Source: Streptomyces sp. 71268 (GTDB lineage Bacteria; Actinomycetota; Actinomycetes; Streptomycetales; Streptomycetaceae). Taken from it: a DNA stretch of 64,000 bases. The position numbers and the translations under genes are program-made. Shown here one piece after another: positions 38,062-47,463 of this stretch. The notes under the pieces were generated by a model, which did no database searches, was not told the DNA's origin, and saw nothing but the letters and a program-made list of their open reading frames with translations. The stretch spans positions 711,501-775,500 of the forward strand of contig NZ_CP114200.1 in assembly GCF_029392895.1 (NCBI RefSeq), read 5' to 3'. The first letter of the stretch is position 1; each line of letters opens with the position of its first letter.

Positions 38062-39165
38062 ATGGACAGCACCGAGACGATCGACGTGGACCGCACCGAC
38101 CCGCACTACCGCGCCTGGCTGGGCGACGCCGTGCGCAAGGTCCAGGCCGATGCCAACCGTTCGGCCGACACCCATCTGCTGCGCTTCCCGCTGCCCGAGC
38201 GGTGGGGCATCGACCTCTACCTCAAGGACGAGTCCACGCACATCACGGGCAGCCTCAAGCACCGGCTGGCGCGGTCGCTGTTCCTGTACGGGCTGTGCAA
38301 CGGCTGGATCCGCCCGGGCAAGCCCGTCATCGAGGCGTCCAGCGGTTCGACGGCCGTCTCCGAGGCGTACTTCGCCAGCCTGATCGGGGTGCCGTTCATC
38401 GCCGTGATGCCGCGGACGACCAGTCGTGAGAAGTGCCGTCTGATCGAGTTCCACGGCGGCCGGTGCCACTTCGTGGACGACCCCCGGACGATGTACGCGG
38501 AGTCCGCCGCGCTCGCCACGGAAACCGGCGGGCACTACATGGACCAGTTCACCTACGCCGAACGGGCCACCGACTGGCGGGGCAACAACAACATCGCCGA
38601 GTCGATCTACCAGCAGCTTCGGCTGGAGCGCTACCCGGAGCCGAGCTGGATCGTGGCCACCGCCGGCACCGGCGGCACCTCGGCGACGATCGGCCGGTAC
38701 GTGCGCTACATGCAGCACCGCACGCTGGTGTGTGTCGCCGACCCGGAGAACTCGTGCTTCTTCGACGGCTGGGTCACCGGCGACCGGGACGCGCACGTCG
38801 AGCGGAGTTCACGGATCGAGGGCATCGGCCGCCCACGGATGGAGCCCAGCTTCGTGCCCGGCGCGATCGACCGGATGATGAAGGTGCCGGACGCGGCGAG
38901 CGTGGCGGCCGTGCGCGCCCTGGAGAAGGCCATCGGCCGCAAGGCGGGTGGCTCGACCGGCACCGGGCTGTGGAGCGCGCTGCGGATCGTCGCGGAGATG
39001 GTCGCGGACCAGCGCACCGGCAGCGTCGTCACCCTGCTGTGCGACCCGGGCGACCGCTACCTGGACAAGTACTACTCCGACGGCTGGCTCGCCGAGCAGG
39101 GCCTGGACATCACGCCGTACGCCGCCACCCTCGACCGCTTCCTGGCGGAGGGCGTCTGGCGGTGA
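38062..39165 (+). CDS. PLP-dependent cysteine synthase-fold enzyme, Cds1-like
   Basis: 367 residues of fold-type II PLP enzymes. PLP lysine is K66 (GSLKHRLA), the substrate loop is [10 protein letters not shown], and the glycine-rich phosphate cup is TAGTGGTS. The sequence resembles actinobacterial Cds1, an L-cysteine desulfhydrase that makes H2S, pyruvate and ammonia; cysteine synthase activity is the alternative. ATG at 38062 has GAGGAG 7 nt upstream. Its 3' end abuts the truncated end of a decayed ABC permease on the other strand, suggesting a deletion boundary there. Confidence 0.88.
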   Translation: MDSTETIDVDRTDPHYRAWLGDAVRKVQADANRSADTHLLRFPLPERWGIDLYLKDESTHITGSLKHRLARSLFLYGLCNGWIRPGKPVIEASSGSTAVSEAYFASLIGVPFIAVMPRTTSREKCRLIEFHGGRCHFVDDPRTMYAESAALATETGGHYMDQFTYAERATDWRGNNNIAESIYQQLRLERYPEPSWIVATAGTGGTSATIGRYVRYMQHRTLVCVADPENSCFFDGWVTGDRDAHVERSSRIEGIGRPRMEPSFVPGAIDRMMKVPDAASVAAVRALEKAIGRKAGGSTGTGLWSALRIVAEMVADQRTGSVVTLLCDPGDRYLDKYYSDGWLAEQGLDITPYAATLDRFLAEGVWR

Positions 39166-39199
39166 CGGCGCGCGCCACCCGGCGTGCGCTGTCACCCGC

Positions 39200-39434
39200 G
39201 CGGGCGCGAGGCCGGGGCTGAGCCCGGAGCCGCCGCCGCCGAACGCCGGGACGCTGACCGCGACGTCGCCGGCGAAGGTCCGCGACACGGTGTCGTCGAG
39301 GGTCGACTTCAGTGAGGCGGCGAAGACGGTGAACAGCGACACCACGCACACGCCGATCGTCAGCGCGGTGGCGGCCGTCCGCCTCGTTGGCCCGGCGACC
39401 TGGCCATCGGCAGGACGGCGCGGTCACCGCTCAT
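39200..39434 (-). pseudogene. Decayed MacB/FtsX-type ABC permease
   Basis: The start remains: ATG at 39434 overlaps the ATPase stop (ATGA) and gives [12 protein letters not shown] before the frame breaks after about 24 residues. In another frame, from about 39385, a clear permease fragment reads RTAATALTIGVCVVSLFTVF and continues to about 39205 (DVAVSVPAFGGGGSG). Such text normally lies at the start of the second FtsX half, several hundred residues in. The middle of the gene has been deleted, and its 3' end is lost next to the Cds1-like gene. Confidence 0.8.
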
Positions 39435-39885
39435 GGCGCCGCCCTCCCCCGGGCGCCCGTCCCGTGGTCGAGCGCTGCCAGCCGGTCGAGTACGCGCTCC
39501 GCGGTCGGCTCGGCCAGCCGGTCCACCAGGCGGCCGTCGGCCAGCATGACCACCTCGTCGGCGTGCGCGGCGGCGACCGGGTCGTGGGTGACCATGACGA
39601 CGGTACGTCCCATGGTGCGCACGGCCCGGCCGAGCAGCCCGAGGACCTCGTCGCCCGAGCGGGAGTCGAGGTTGCCGGTGGGTTCGTCGGGCCGGAGCCG
39701 GACGGGCCCATGATCGCGTTGAACCGCCCGACGGGGAAGCCGACGCTCACCCCGTCCAGGGCCCGCACCTCGGTCTCGCCCACCCCGTGGACCTTGACGG
39801 CGTCGCGGACGCGGGCGGCGCAGGCGGTGTCGTCGGCCGCGGCACGGTGCGCGGCGGCCGACGCGGCGGTGGGGAGGGTGTTCAC
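39431..39885 (-). pseudogene. Decayed ABC transporter ATPase with internal deletion
   Basis: GTG at 39885 has GGAG upstream and opens a normal lipoprotein-type ABC ATPase start ([20 protein letters not shown]). The Walker A reads GPSGSG, but the next bases jump straight to Walker B ([19 protein letters not shown]) in a different frame, near position 39690. Walker A lysine, Q-loop and signature are missing, about 110-120 codons. The rest, through the H-loop (VMVTHDP), is intact to the stop at 39431. The protein cannot be functional. It overlaps the SHOCT gene by 4 bp, so it was once a coupled operon. Confidence 0.85.
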
Positions 39886-40175
39886 GCCGTACCACTCCGG
39901 GGGCCGAACTCCTCGCTCAGGACGGAGAGTCGGCGCCAGTACTCGTCCTCGTCGATCTCCCCGGCGGCGAACCTGCGGCCGAGGATGGTCAGCGGCGAGT
40001 GCGCCCCGGGCGCGGCCGGCGCCGAGGCCCGGCCCCACGGCCCGCGGCCACGCCAGACGGTGCGCCGCACGAGGGCGACGCCGCCCCCGATGACCAGGGC
40101 CCAGACGAGGGGGAACAGCAGGATCCAGGGGCCGGGTCCCCCGCCGTCGCCCCAGCCGTGCGCGAGCGTGTTCAT
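39882..40175 (-). CDS. Small SHOCT-domain membrane protein
   Basis: 97 residues: a short start, one hydrophobic helix (about 17-37), a basic stretch and a C-terminal SHOCT motif ([22 protein letters not shown]). ATG at 40175 has AGGAG about 10 nt upstream. Its stop overlaps the start of the broken ABC ATPase (GTGA). SHOCT segments mediate oligomerisation. It may now be an orphan of the lost transporter. Confidence 0.82.
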   Translation of the reverse strand: MNTLAHGWGDGGGPGPWILLFPLVWALVIGGGVALVRRTVWRGRGPWGRASAPAAPGAHSPLTILGRRFAAGEIDEDEYWRRLSVLSEEFGPRSGTA

Positions 40176-40430
40176 CGTGATCGGACTCCTCGGTGGATGG
40201 GCTGTGCCTGTCACGACCGAGCCTGCTGCGCGGTGGCCCTCCCGTCGTCGTACGGTCAGCGGCACCTGACGTACCCCGTGGGGAGTACGCGTGCGGTGCA
40301 CGGCTACCGCGCCGGGTGACAAAGGGGTGATCCGGAGGGTCCGGGCCGGGGGCGTCGTGGCCTGAAGAGGGTGATCGCGGGCGGTCAGCGCGTTGTACGG
40401 TGAGTGTTCTGGCTTGAGGGGAGCGACGGC

Positions 40431-40736
40431 ATGGGCACGGAGATCGGGCTCGCGCGGGCCATCCGCGGACTGCGGGCGGAGTTGGCGGAGGCGATGGCCG
40501 ACGGCGAGGACGAGGCGATCAGGTTCCGTATCGAGTCCATCAGTCTCGATCTCCAGGTGGCCGTGGAGAACGCGCGCGAGGGACACGCGGGGCTCAGGTT
40601 CTGGGTCGTGTCGGCCGACGGTGGCGCCTCCTCGTCCACCGCCACCACCCACTCCCTGTCGTTGCAGCTCGCCGCCGAGATGGCCACCGGAGGTCACGTG
40701 CGGATCGCCGCCGCGCCCGAACGGCGGCCTGACTGA
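40431..40736 (+). CDS. Trypco2-family protein (trypsin co-occurring domain)
   Basis: 101 residues matching the Trypco2 pattern: an N-terminal helix ([17 protein letters not shown]), a beta-strand ([16 protein letters not shown]), then [25 protein letters not shown]. This small domain is known for sitting beside or fused to trypsin-like peptidases in proposed biological conflict systems. ATG at 40431 has GAGGGGAG about 8 nt upstream. The trypsin-STAND gene starts 2 bp after its stop, so the two form a coupled unit. It probably acts as adaptor or sensor; that is inference. Confidence 0.85.
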   Translation: MGTEIGLARAIRGLRAELAEAMADGEDEAIRFRIESISLDLQVAVENAREGHAGLRFWVVSADGGASSSTATTHSLSLQLAAEMATGGHVRIAAAPERRPD

Positions 40737-40738
40737 CG

Positions 40739-43700
40739 GTGGTTGGCGACGGCGATGGCGTGCGGGACCTGCCGGACCGGGCCGTCGAGGTGGTGCGGGT
40801 CAGCCGTACGGACGGCGGCGTGCACTACGGCGGCTCCGGCTTCCTGCTGACCGGCGAACTCGTGTTGACCGCCCGCCACGTGGTGGACGACGGGGCGTAC
40901 GCGTACCGCGTGTTGCGGCCCGCGCCACGTCGGGGCGCGGGCGCGGCCGAGGTCGAGTTGGTGGTGCCACACGGGGAACTCGACCTGGCGCTGCTGGTCC
41001 TGGACGAGGCGGTGGACGCGCTGGCGCCGATGCGCTTCGGGCGCCTGCCGCACGCGCTGGACACGGTGCCCTTCCACGCCATGGGCTTCCCCCGGTACGC
41101 GCGCGAGGACGGGCAGCCGCGGCGACGGCAGGCGACCGGCACCATCCAGCTCGCGTCCCGGCCGGACGCGGGCGGCCTCGACCTGTGGCACGAGAGCGCG
41201 CAGCCCGCGGACGTCCCGGGGGCCGGCTCGCCGTGGGAGGGGTTCTCCGGGGCGGCGGTGCTCGTCCCGCGCGGGCCCGGTCCGCGCGCGGAACACCTGG
41301 TCGTCGGCGTGTACGCCGCCCACCTCACCCCGGCCGGCGCCCGCTCCACCATCGCCACCCGCGTCGAATCGCTGGCCGACGCCGGCAAGTTCACCCGCTA
41401 CCTGCGCGCCCACGAGGTCACCCCGGAGCCGGTGGACGTCCCGCTGCCCGGTGGGGCGCCGCGCGGTCTGCCCAGCAACGTGCGCACCCACGAGAGCGTG
41501 TTGGCCAGGTTGCGCGGCACGCGCAGCTACCTGTTGCCCGAGCACCTGCCCTTCGTCAGCCCGGGCCCGGGCAGCGAGGCCGCGCCGCGCCGCCTCCTGG
41601 AGCGGCTGGTCGACTCCGAGCGGGGGCGCGGGGTGCTGCTGGTGGGCGCGGCGGGCACGGGCAAGACCCGTACCTGCTTCGAGGTGGCCCAGGCGGCGCA
41701 CGACGACGGCTGGCACGTCCTGCACGTACGCACCGACCGGCAGCGCTCGCTGACCGTGGCCCACCTCGAACAGGCCGTCTTCGACGCCGGCCGGTCGCGG
41801 GTGCTGCTGGTGCTGGACTACCTCGACACGTGCGCGCAGCTCGATCTCGGCGCGCTCGCCGACGAGTTCATGCTCGGCGCGGCCGAGCGCGGCATCCGGG
41901 TCGCCTGCGTGGCGTCGACCCGCCCCGGCACGCTGCCCGTACTGCGCAAGCGCGGCGTACGCCAGCACTTCGACGAGGTGGCGCTGCGTCAGGACAGCGG
42001 TCACCAGGGTGCCGTGATCGACGCGATGCTGCCGGTGGTCGCCCCGCACGCCCTCGACGGCCTGGGGCGGGCCGCGCTGCGGGCGGCGTGCGGCAACCGG
42101 CCGATCATCGCGCTCCTGGTCGCCGCCCAGATCGAGCGCCGCTACCTGGCCCGCCAGGACCTCCCGCACCTGACCGGCTGGCGCAGCGACGACCTGCTGG
42201 CCTGGCTCGACCCCCGGCTCCAGGAGGACCGGCTGCGGCCCCCGGAGGCCACCGACTGGGACGCCGACGCGGACGGCGGCGCCCCGCGTCCGCCCAGCGA
42301 CCGGCAACTGGCCGCGACCGTGGCCGCCTACGCCTGCCCGCAGCCACGGGACGCCGTCGTCGCCACGGTGGACGCCTTCCTCGAAGGCCGGGACAGCGGG
42401 CTCGACGGCGAGTACGTCGTGCGCAGCCTGACCGAACTCGGCTGGCTTGAGGAGCCGCACGAGGACCAACTCATGGTGGTCCACGACATCGTCACCGACG
42501 AACTCGTACGGCAACTGCTGCTGCCCGCGGGGCCGGTGCACCCGGACTCGCTGCACGCCGTGTTCTCCACCTCGCTGACCAGCGCCCGCACCTTCGGTGG
42601 CTTCGCCGGCCACCTGGCGCGGCTGGCCGCCGACCTCGACGACGCGGACGGCCGCCAGGTGGCCCGCCTTGGCGGCGAGTGGCTGCGGGCCGCCGCGCCC
42701 CGCGTCGGCGCGCTGCTCAAGCGGGCCGGCGAGGACGGCCGGCAGGCGCTGCTCACGCTGCTCAGCCGGCGCCCCTGGCAGGCGTCGGTGGACGGGGTCT
42801 GGGACGAGGTGGCGCAGCCGTGGCTGGTGCGCGAGAAGGACTCGCCCACCGCGCGGACCCTGCTGGCCCAGGCCGTGGAGTCGGCCAGCGGACCGGTGCC
42901 GGAGCGGCTGGTCGAGGCGGCTCTGACCTGGCTGTACCGGGGCGGGCCCGAGGCGGAGACCTCGCACCACGTGATCCACGCCCTGCTGGAGCGCCGCGAT
43001 CTGAGCGCGCGGGACGAGGTACGCGTCACGGACTACGCGCTGGCCTGGCTGGGGCTGTGGAAGCGGCACCGCTCGGCCCGGTTCGTGATCGGCGCGCTGC
43101 TGCGCGAGGACCGGGCCCTGGACACGCGGCGGCTGACGGCGGCCGTCCAGTACGCCTTCAGTTGGCTGCACGTACACGCCACCACGGACGCCGCCCACGT
43201 GCTGCACCGGCTGCTGGCGCGCGCGGACGTGGACCGTGCCGTCGCGCGGCGGACCGTGTCGGCGGCACTGACCTGGATCGGACACGGCCACGGCACGCAA
43301 CGCGTCGCCAGCCTCGTGCTGGCCCCACTGGCCGCCCATCCGGAACTCAGCCGCCAGCAGCAGAAGCAGACCGCCGGGCTCGCGCTGACCTGGCTGGCGC
43401 ACAACGAGGCGGAGCCGGTGGCCCGGTTCGTGCTGCGGGCGCTGCTGCGCCGCGGCGACCTGGCCGCGTTGCGCGCGGGGCGCGCCGTGGACCAGGCCGT
43501 GCTCTGGCTCCGGCACGGGCACGCCGCCACGCTCGCGGCGGCCCAGGTGTTCGGACCCCTGCTGCCGCACCCCGCCCTGGCCGGCGAGCAGCGCGCCCTG
43601 GTGGTCGAGATGGCGTGGGAGTGGGTGGGCGGTTACGGCGACTCGCTCGCCGCGGGGGACGTGCTGGGCTCCCTGTTGGCCGACGCCGCCGGTCTGGGCG

Positions 43701-45808
43701 AGCGCGCGGCCGACCTGGCCGAGCGCGCGCTGGCCTGGGCACAGGCCCACCCGCGGGCGCCGGAGGCCCCGGCGGTGCTGAGCGCGCTGCTCGGCGGCGC
43801 GGCCCCGGGCGACCGGCTGCACCGCAGCGCCGACTTCGCCCTGCACTGGCTTGAGTCGTACGGCGCCGAGGCCGACGGCGCCGCCGTGCACCGGGCCGCC
43901 CTCGCCTGTCGGGAGATGCGCCGCGACCAGGTCCGCCGCGCCGCCGACGCGGCCCTGGACTGGCTGCGGGCGCACACGCCGGCGCGGCCACCCGACGATC
44001 TCGATGTCGGCGCGCCCCCGGTGGGGGCGGCGTGCTCGGCCGCGACGCCGGCCGCCGGGCCCGAGGGAGACACGGCGGATCTGTGCGCGGAAGTCGGGCT
44101 AAAAGGAGCGGAGTTGGGAGGCGACGAGTCGGCCGAGGGGCTGGCGCATGGCGGGCTGGTGGACGAGGTGGGGGTGACGCTGCGCCTGTTGCTGGGCACG
44201 CCCGAGCTGCTCCCGGCGCAGGAGGCGCGCGCGCTGGAGCACGCGGCGGACTGGCTCGGCCTCCCCCGGCGCCACCGCGACCGCGGGTACCTGTGGCTGC
44301 GGGTGTTGCGGGCGCGCGGCTGGAGCGGCGGCAACCGTGGCTGGCCCCAGGGCAACGGGCCGCTGCCCGCGCCGGACCTGAGCGACCTCGCCGCGCTGCT
44401 GGGCCAACCGGACCTGACGGCGGCCGAGGCGACCCACCTGGCCGACCGGGCACTGGCCCTGAGCGCCGAGGAGGGCGCGCCCATCCGCGCGGTGCGCGCC
44501 GCCGTCGCCGCCGTGCTGCGCCTGCCGCGGCTCACCGCGCGGCAGGAGGCGGGCGCCGTGGAGCTGGCGACCCGTCTGGTGGCGGCGGAGCCCTCCGGCG
44601 GGACGCTGGACCCGCTGCTCGCGCTGCTCGACCGCCCGCTGGAGGAGGCCGCCCACGCGCGGGCGACGGCCCTCGGGTTCGGCTGGCTGGCCGCGTGTGA
44701 GCGGCTCGCCGACGCGCCCCGGGCGCTGTTCGCGCTCGCCGGGCGGCCGGGGCTGGCCGATGACCAGCGGCGCGCGCTCAACGCCCACGCGCTGAACTGG
44801 TACGCGGTCAACTCCGAGCACCCGTGGGCCCCGGAGGTCCGCGCCTTCCTCACCGATCACGGGGACGACGGTTTCGGCGCCTGGTTACGCGGTGTGGAGG
44901 AGACCCGGGCCTGGTTGCTGGCGCACCCGGACGACCCGGAGCGCGGCGCGGTGCTGCTGCGCCTGCTGGCACGGCCCGACGAGGCCCACCCCGCCGCCGC
45001 GCCGCCCGCCCGGCCCGGGGGTGCGAGCGACGCGGCGCGGGGCCCCGGCGATGGGCCGCCGGGCGGCGGGGCACTGGACCGGCGCCTCATGCTGTCCGCC
45101 GTGCACGCCGCGCTGGCCACCGTGTTGAGCTGGCGGGACTTCGTCGCGCTGCTGGAGAACGAGGACCTGCGGCCCGAGCAGCGGCGAGCGGTGGCCGGAC
45201 AGGCGCTGGCCTACCTGCGGTCGCCGGCAGCGGTCAAGACCCGGCTGGTGATCATCGCGCTGCTACGCACCGCGGACCTCACCGCCGAGCAGCGGTGGGA
45301 CGCGGCCGAGGAGGCGTTCGCGCTGCTGACCCGGACCAGCGGCCGGACGTTCAAGACCCGCCCGGTGCTGCTGGCCCTGCTGCGCCACCGGGAGCTGGCC
45401 CACGAGCACGAACAGGCCGCGATCGAACGGGCCCTGCGGCAGGTCGACGGGGCCGAGACCAGCGAGGCCAAGCCACTGCTGCGGCTGGTGCTGGGCAAGC
45501 GGCTGACCGGTGAGCAGGCGGCGCGCGCCATCGGCCACGGCCTGGACTGGCTACTGGGGCGCGAGCCGACGGGCGGCGTCGGCTCGGTGGTGGAGGCGCT
45601 GCTCGGACGCGCGGAGTGCTCCCCTGACCAGCGGCGGCACGCCGTCGCGTACGCCCGGCGCTGGCTCGCGGCCAATCCGGAGCACACCGTGGCCGAGCGC
45701 GTCGCCGCGCACCTGGCCGCCCACCCCGAGGAACCGTGCCCCGCCCCGGGCCCGCAGCGCACGGCGCCGGCACCAGCACCGGACGCGGTCTCCCCGACCG
45801 GCGGCTGA
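40739..45808 (+). CDS. Trypsin-like peptidase / STAND NTPase / helical-repeat protein
   Basis: 1689 residues. The trypsin-like domain (about 10-225) has the complete triad: H47 (LTARHVV), D82 (LDLALL) and S170 (EGFSGAAV). An NTPase module (about 245-600) carries Walker A VGAAGTGKT (K309), Walker B VLLVLDYLD (D360) and a VASTRPG sensor strand, as in STAND/NACHT proteins. From about 650 to 1660 lie roughly 20 helical repeats of about 36-40 residues with an AL-x-WL and VL-x2-LL-x-R-x-DL pattern. A disordered insert occurs near 1080-1130. There is no signal peptide, so it is cytoplasmic. The GTG start lacks a good ribosome-binding site and probably depends on coupling to the Trypco2 gene. The architecture fits a sensor-switch-effector protein of phage defence or self-killing: repeats sense, NTPase switches, protease cuts. 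Confidence 0.9.
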   Translation: MVGDGDGVRDLPDRAVEVVRVSRTDGGVHYGGSGFLLTGELVLTARHVVDDGAYAYRVLRPAPRRGAGAAEVELVVPHGELDLALLVLDEAVDALAPMRFGRLPHALDTVPFHAMGFPRYAREDGQPRRRQATGTIQLASRPDAGGLDLWHESAQPADVPGAGSPWEGFSGAAVLVPRGPGPRAEHLVVGVYAAHLTPAGARSTIATRVESLADAGKFTRYLRAHEVTPEPVDVPLPGGAPRGLPSNVRTHESVLARLRGTRSYLLPEHLPFVSPGPGSEAAPRRLLERLVDSERGRGVLLVGAAGTGKTRTCFEVAQAAHDDGWHVLHVRTDRQRSLTVAHLEQAVFDAGRSRVLLVLDYLDTCAQLDLGALADEFMLGAAERGIRVACVASTRPGTLPVLRKRGVRQHFDEVALRQDSGHQGAVIDAMLPVVAPHALDGLGRAALRAACGNRPIIALLVAAQIERRYLARQDLPHLTGWRSDDLLAWLDPRLQEDRLRPPEATDWDADADGGAPRPPSDRQLAATVAAYACPQPRDAVVATVDAFLEGRDSGLDGEYVVRSLTELGWLEEPHEDQLMVVHDIVTDELVRQLLLPAGPVHPDSLHAVFSTSLTSARTFGGFAGHLARLAADLDDADGRQVARLGGEWLRAAAPRVGALLKRAGEDGRQALLTLLSRRPWQASVDGVWDEVAQPWLVREKDSPTARTLLAQAVESASGPVPERLVEAALTWLYRGGPEAETSHHVIHALLERRDLSARDEVRVTDYALAWLGLWKRHRSARFVIGALLREDRALDTRRLTAAVQYAFSWLHVHATTDAAHVLHRLLARADVDRAVARRTVSAALTWIGHGHGTQRVASLVLAPLAAHPELSRQQQKQTAGLALTWLAHNEAEPVARFVLRALLRRGDLAALRAGRAVDQAVLWLRHGHAATLAAAQVFGPLLPHPALAGEQRALVVEMAWEWVGGYGDSLAAGDVLGSLLADAAGLGERAADLAERALAWAQAHPRAPEAPAVLSALLGGAAPGDRLHRSADFALHWLESYGAEADGAAVHRAALACREMRRDQVRRAADAALDWLRAHTPARPPDDLDVGAPPVGAACSAATPAAGPEGDTADLCAEVGLKGAELGGDESAEGLAHGGLVDEVGVTLRLLLGTPELLPAQEARALEHAADWLGLPRRHRDRGYLWLRVLRARGWSGGNRGWPQGNGPLPAPDLSDLAALLGQPDLTAAEATHLADRALALSAEEGAPIRAVRAAVAAVLRLPRLTARQEAGAVELATRLVAAEPSGGTLDPLLALLDRPLEEAAHARATALGFGWLAACERLADAPRALFALAGRPGLADDQRRALNAHALNWYAVNSEHPWAPEVRAFLTDHGDDGFGAWLRGVEETRAWLLAHPDDPERGAVLLRLLARPDEAHPAAAPPARPGGASDAARGPGDGPPGGGALDRRLMLSAVHAALATVLSWRDFVALLENEDLRPEQRRAVAGQALAYLRSPAAVKTRLVIIALLRTADLTAEQRWDAAEEAFALLTRTSGRTFKTRPVLLALLRHRELAHEHEQAAIERALRQVDGAETSEAKPLLRLVLGKRLTGEQAARAIGHGLDWLLGREPTGGVGSVVEALLGRAECSPDQRRHAVAYARRWLAANPEHTVAERVAAHLAAHPEEPCPAPGPQRTAPAPAPDAVSPTGG

Positions 45809-46170
45809 CTCCCCCTCACCCGCGATCGCTCCGGCCGGCGGCTGTCGCCCACGCCGGCAACCACTCCGACTGGACACCGGCCATGACCGGGCCACCTGGC
45901 GCACGCCGGCTCGCTGGTACGCCGACACGGCACAACCCGGCGCGCCTCCACGCTGGTACGCCGACACGGCACCACCCGGCGCGCCTCCACGCTGGTACGC
46001 CGACACGGCACCACCCGGCGCGCCTCCGCGCTGGTACGCCGACACGAGCCAGCCGGGCCGGCCGTGCCCGCCGGCGTACGACCCACGTCGCGCCCCGCAA
46101 CCGCGCACCCGGCGTGCGCGGGCGCCCGACGCGCGGCACCGAGTGGCGGCACCCGCCCGTGGTGGTCGCC
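45809..46170. other. Gap between peptidase-NTPase gene and ROK regulator
   Basis: 362 bases between the two convergent genes. Apart from the 39-bp tandem array there is no gene-like frame with a ribosome-binding site. No classic terminator hairpin was found. Confidence 0.6.
45912..46063. repeat. 39-bp tandem repeat, about 3.8 copies
   Basis: Units start at 45912, 45951, 45990 and 46029, each beginning CGCTGGTACGCCGACACG. The first three differ by one base from copy to copy; the fourth diverges after 20 bases. 39 is divisible by 3, so rightward frames give 13-residue peptides (RWYADTAxPGAPP in one frame). None has a convincing start or ribosome-binding site. No spacers are present, so it is not CRISPR. 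Confidence 0.85.
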
Positions 46171-47445
46171 TCAGGCGCTGAGCGCCCGCAGCGGGTCGTC
46201 GAGGACCGGCTGCCAGGCGAGTTCGGCCGCGCCCACCAGGCTGTTGTAGTCGAGTGTGCAGGGCAGCAACGGCACCCCACCGCTGCGGCCCCACAGGCTG
46301 CGCTCCGCGACGACCGCGCGCAGCCGCTCCGGGTCGGCGTCGAGCAGGTCGCGGTGGAGCCCGCCGAGGATGATCCGGTCCGGGTTGAGGATGTTGACCA
46401 GGCCGGCAAGGCCGCGGCCGAGCCGGTCGATGAGCAGGTGGGCCGCGGCGCGGACGGAGGGGTCGGCGTACTCGTCGCGGAGCAGGTCGCGCGCCTGCTG
46501 GAGGAGGGACACCTCGGGGCCGGGCTCGCGGCCGGCCGCGGTCAGGAAGGCCAGCGGGTCGGCCTCGACGTCGAGGCATCCACGGCTGCCGCAGTGGCAG
46601 GCACGCCCCTCCTCGTGCACCGTCAGGTGCCCGACCTCCAGGGCGAGCCCCGAGCTACCGGTATGCAGCCGCCCGTCGAGCACCAGCGCGCCGCCCACGC
46701 CACGGTGCCCGGTGGCCACACACAGCAGTTGCCGGGCGCCACGGCCCGCTCCGTGGCGGTACTCGGCCAGCGCCGCGAGGTTGACGTCGTTGCCGGTCTG
46801 CCCGATCGGCGCGCCGGGCGCGGAGTCGGTCGCCGAGGGGACAGCGGGCACGACCGTGGCCGTGGCATCGCCGGGTCCGGGGACGCCCGCGCGGGCGAGG
46901 CTGCGCCGGAACAGTTCCCGTACCGGCGCGCCGGCCTGCCAGGCGACGTGCAGCGGGTTGAGCGCCGTGCCCTCCGGTTCGGCGACGGCCGATGGCACGG
47001 CGAGTCCCGCGCCCAGGCAGCGGCGCCCGCTGGCGCGCAGCAGCTCGGCCCCGGCCGCGACGACGGCGTCCAGCACCGCCGCGGGGTCGGCGGGCACCGT
47101 CATGCAGCCCGGTGCCGTGGCCACGATCCGGCCACCGAGGCCGACCAGCGCCGCCCGGAACCCGTCCACGTGCACCTGCGCGGCGAGCACGACGGGACCG
47201 TCCGGGGCGACGGTGAGCCGGTGCGAGGGGCGGCCCTGGGTGCCGGCGGCCGCGCCCGGCCGCGAGTCCACCCGGATCAGGCCGAGCGCCTCCAGTTCGG
47301 CGGCGACGGCACCCGCGGTCGCGCGGGTCACGCCGAGCTCCGCCGTCAGCACCGCGCGCGTGGGGGCGCGACCTGTGTGTACGAGCTCCAGCGCCGGGCC
47401 GAGTGCTCCGCGGCCCCGCTCCAGTCTTGTCCGTGTCTGGGTCAC
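46171..47445 (-). CDS. ROK-family transcriptional regulator
   Basis: 424 residues: an N-terminal winged helix (LTAELGVTRATAGAVAAELEAL) then a ROK sugar-kinase-like fold with the zinc motif CHCGSRGCLD and ATGHRGVGGAL. It resembles NagC/XylR-type repressors. The GTG start at 47445 lies 17 bp from the divergent MFS start, so the regulator probably controls the transporter. AGGGG lies 3 nt before the GTG, which is too close for a normal ribosome-binding site. Confidence 0.9.
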   Translation of the reverse strand: MTQTRTRLERGRGALGPALELVHTGRAPTRAVLTAELGVTRATAGAVAAELEALGLIRVDSRPGAAAGTQGRPSHRLTVAPDGPVVLAAQVHVDGFRAALVGLGGRIVATAPGCMTVPADPAAVLDAVVAAGAELLRASGRRCLGAGLAVPSAVAEPEGTALNPLHVAWQAGAPVRELFRRSLARAGVPGPGDATATVVPAVPSATDSAPGAPIGQTGNDVNLAALAEYRHGAGRGARQLLCVATGHRGVGGALVLDGRLHTGSSGLALEVGHLTVHEEGRACHCGSRGCLDVEADPLAFLTAAGREPGPEVSLLQQARDLLRDEYADPSVRAAAHLLIDRLGRGLAGLVNILNPDRIILGGLHRDLLDADPERLRAVVAERSLWGRSGGVPLLPCTLDYNSLVGAAELAWQPVLDDPLRALSA

Positions 47446-47463
47446 GCCCCTATTCTGGCTTTG
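47427..47463 (+). promoter_or_regulatory. Putative leaderless promoter for the MFS gene
   Basis: TTGTCC (47427-47432), an 18-bp spacer and TATTCT (47451-47456) fit a sigma-70-type promoter. Six bases further on is the GTG start at 47463, so the transcript would begin at or next to the start codon. The -35 box lies inside the divergent ROK gene. The opposite strand has CAGAAT at a similar distance from the ROK start. Confidence 0.5.

Noticed and set aside
40694-43975. Long leftward open frame opposite the peptidase-NTPase gene
   Set aside because: No ribosome-binding site and no family; the plus strand shows a catalytic triad and P-loop.
45912-46063. 39-bp array as a CRISPR
   Set aside because: Units abut with no unique spacers and no cas genes are nearby.
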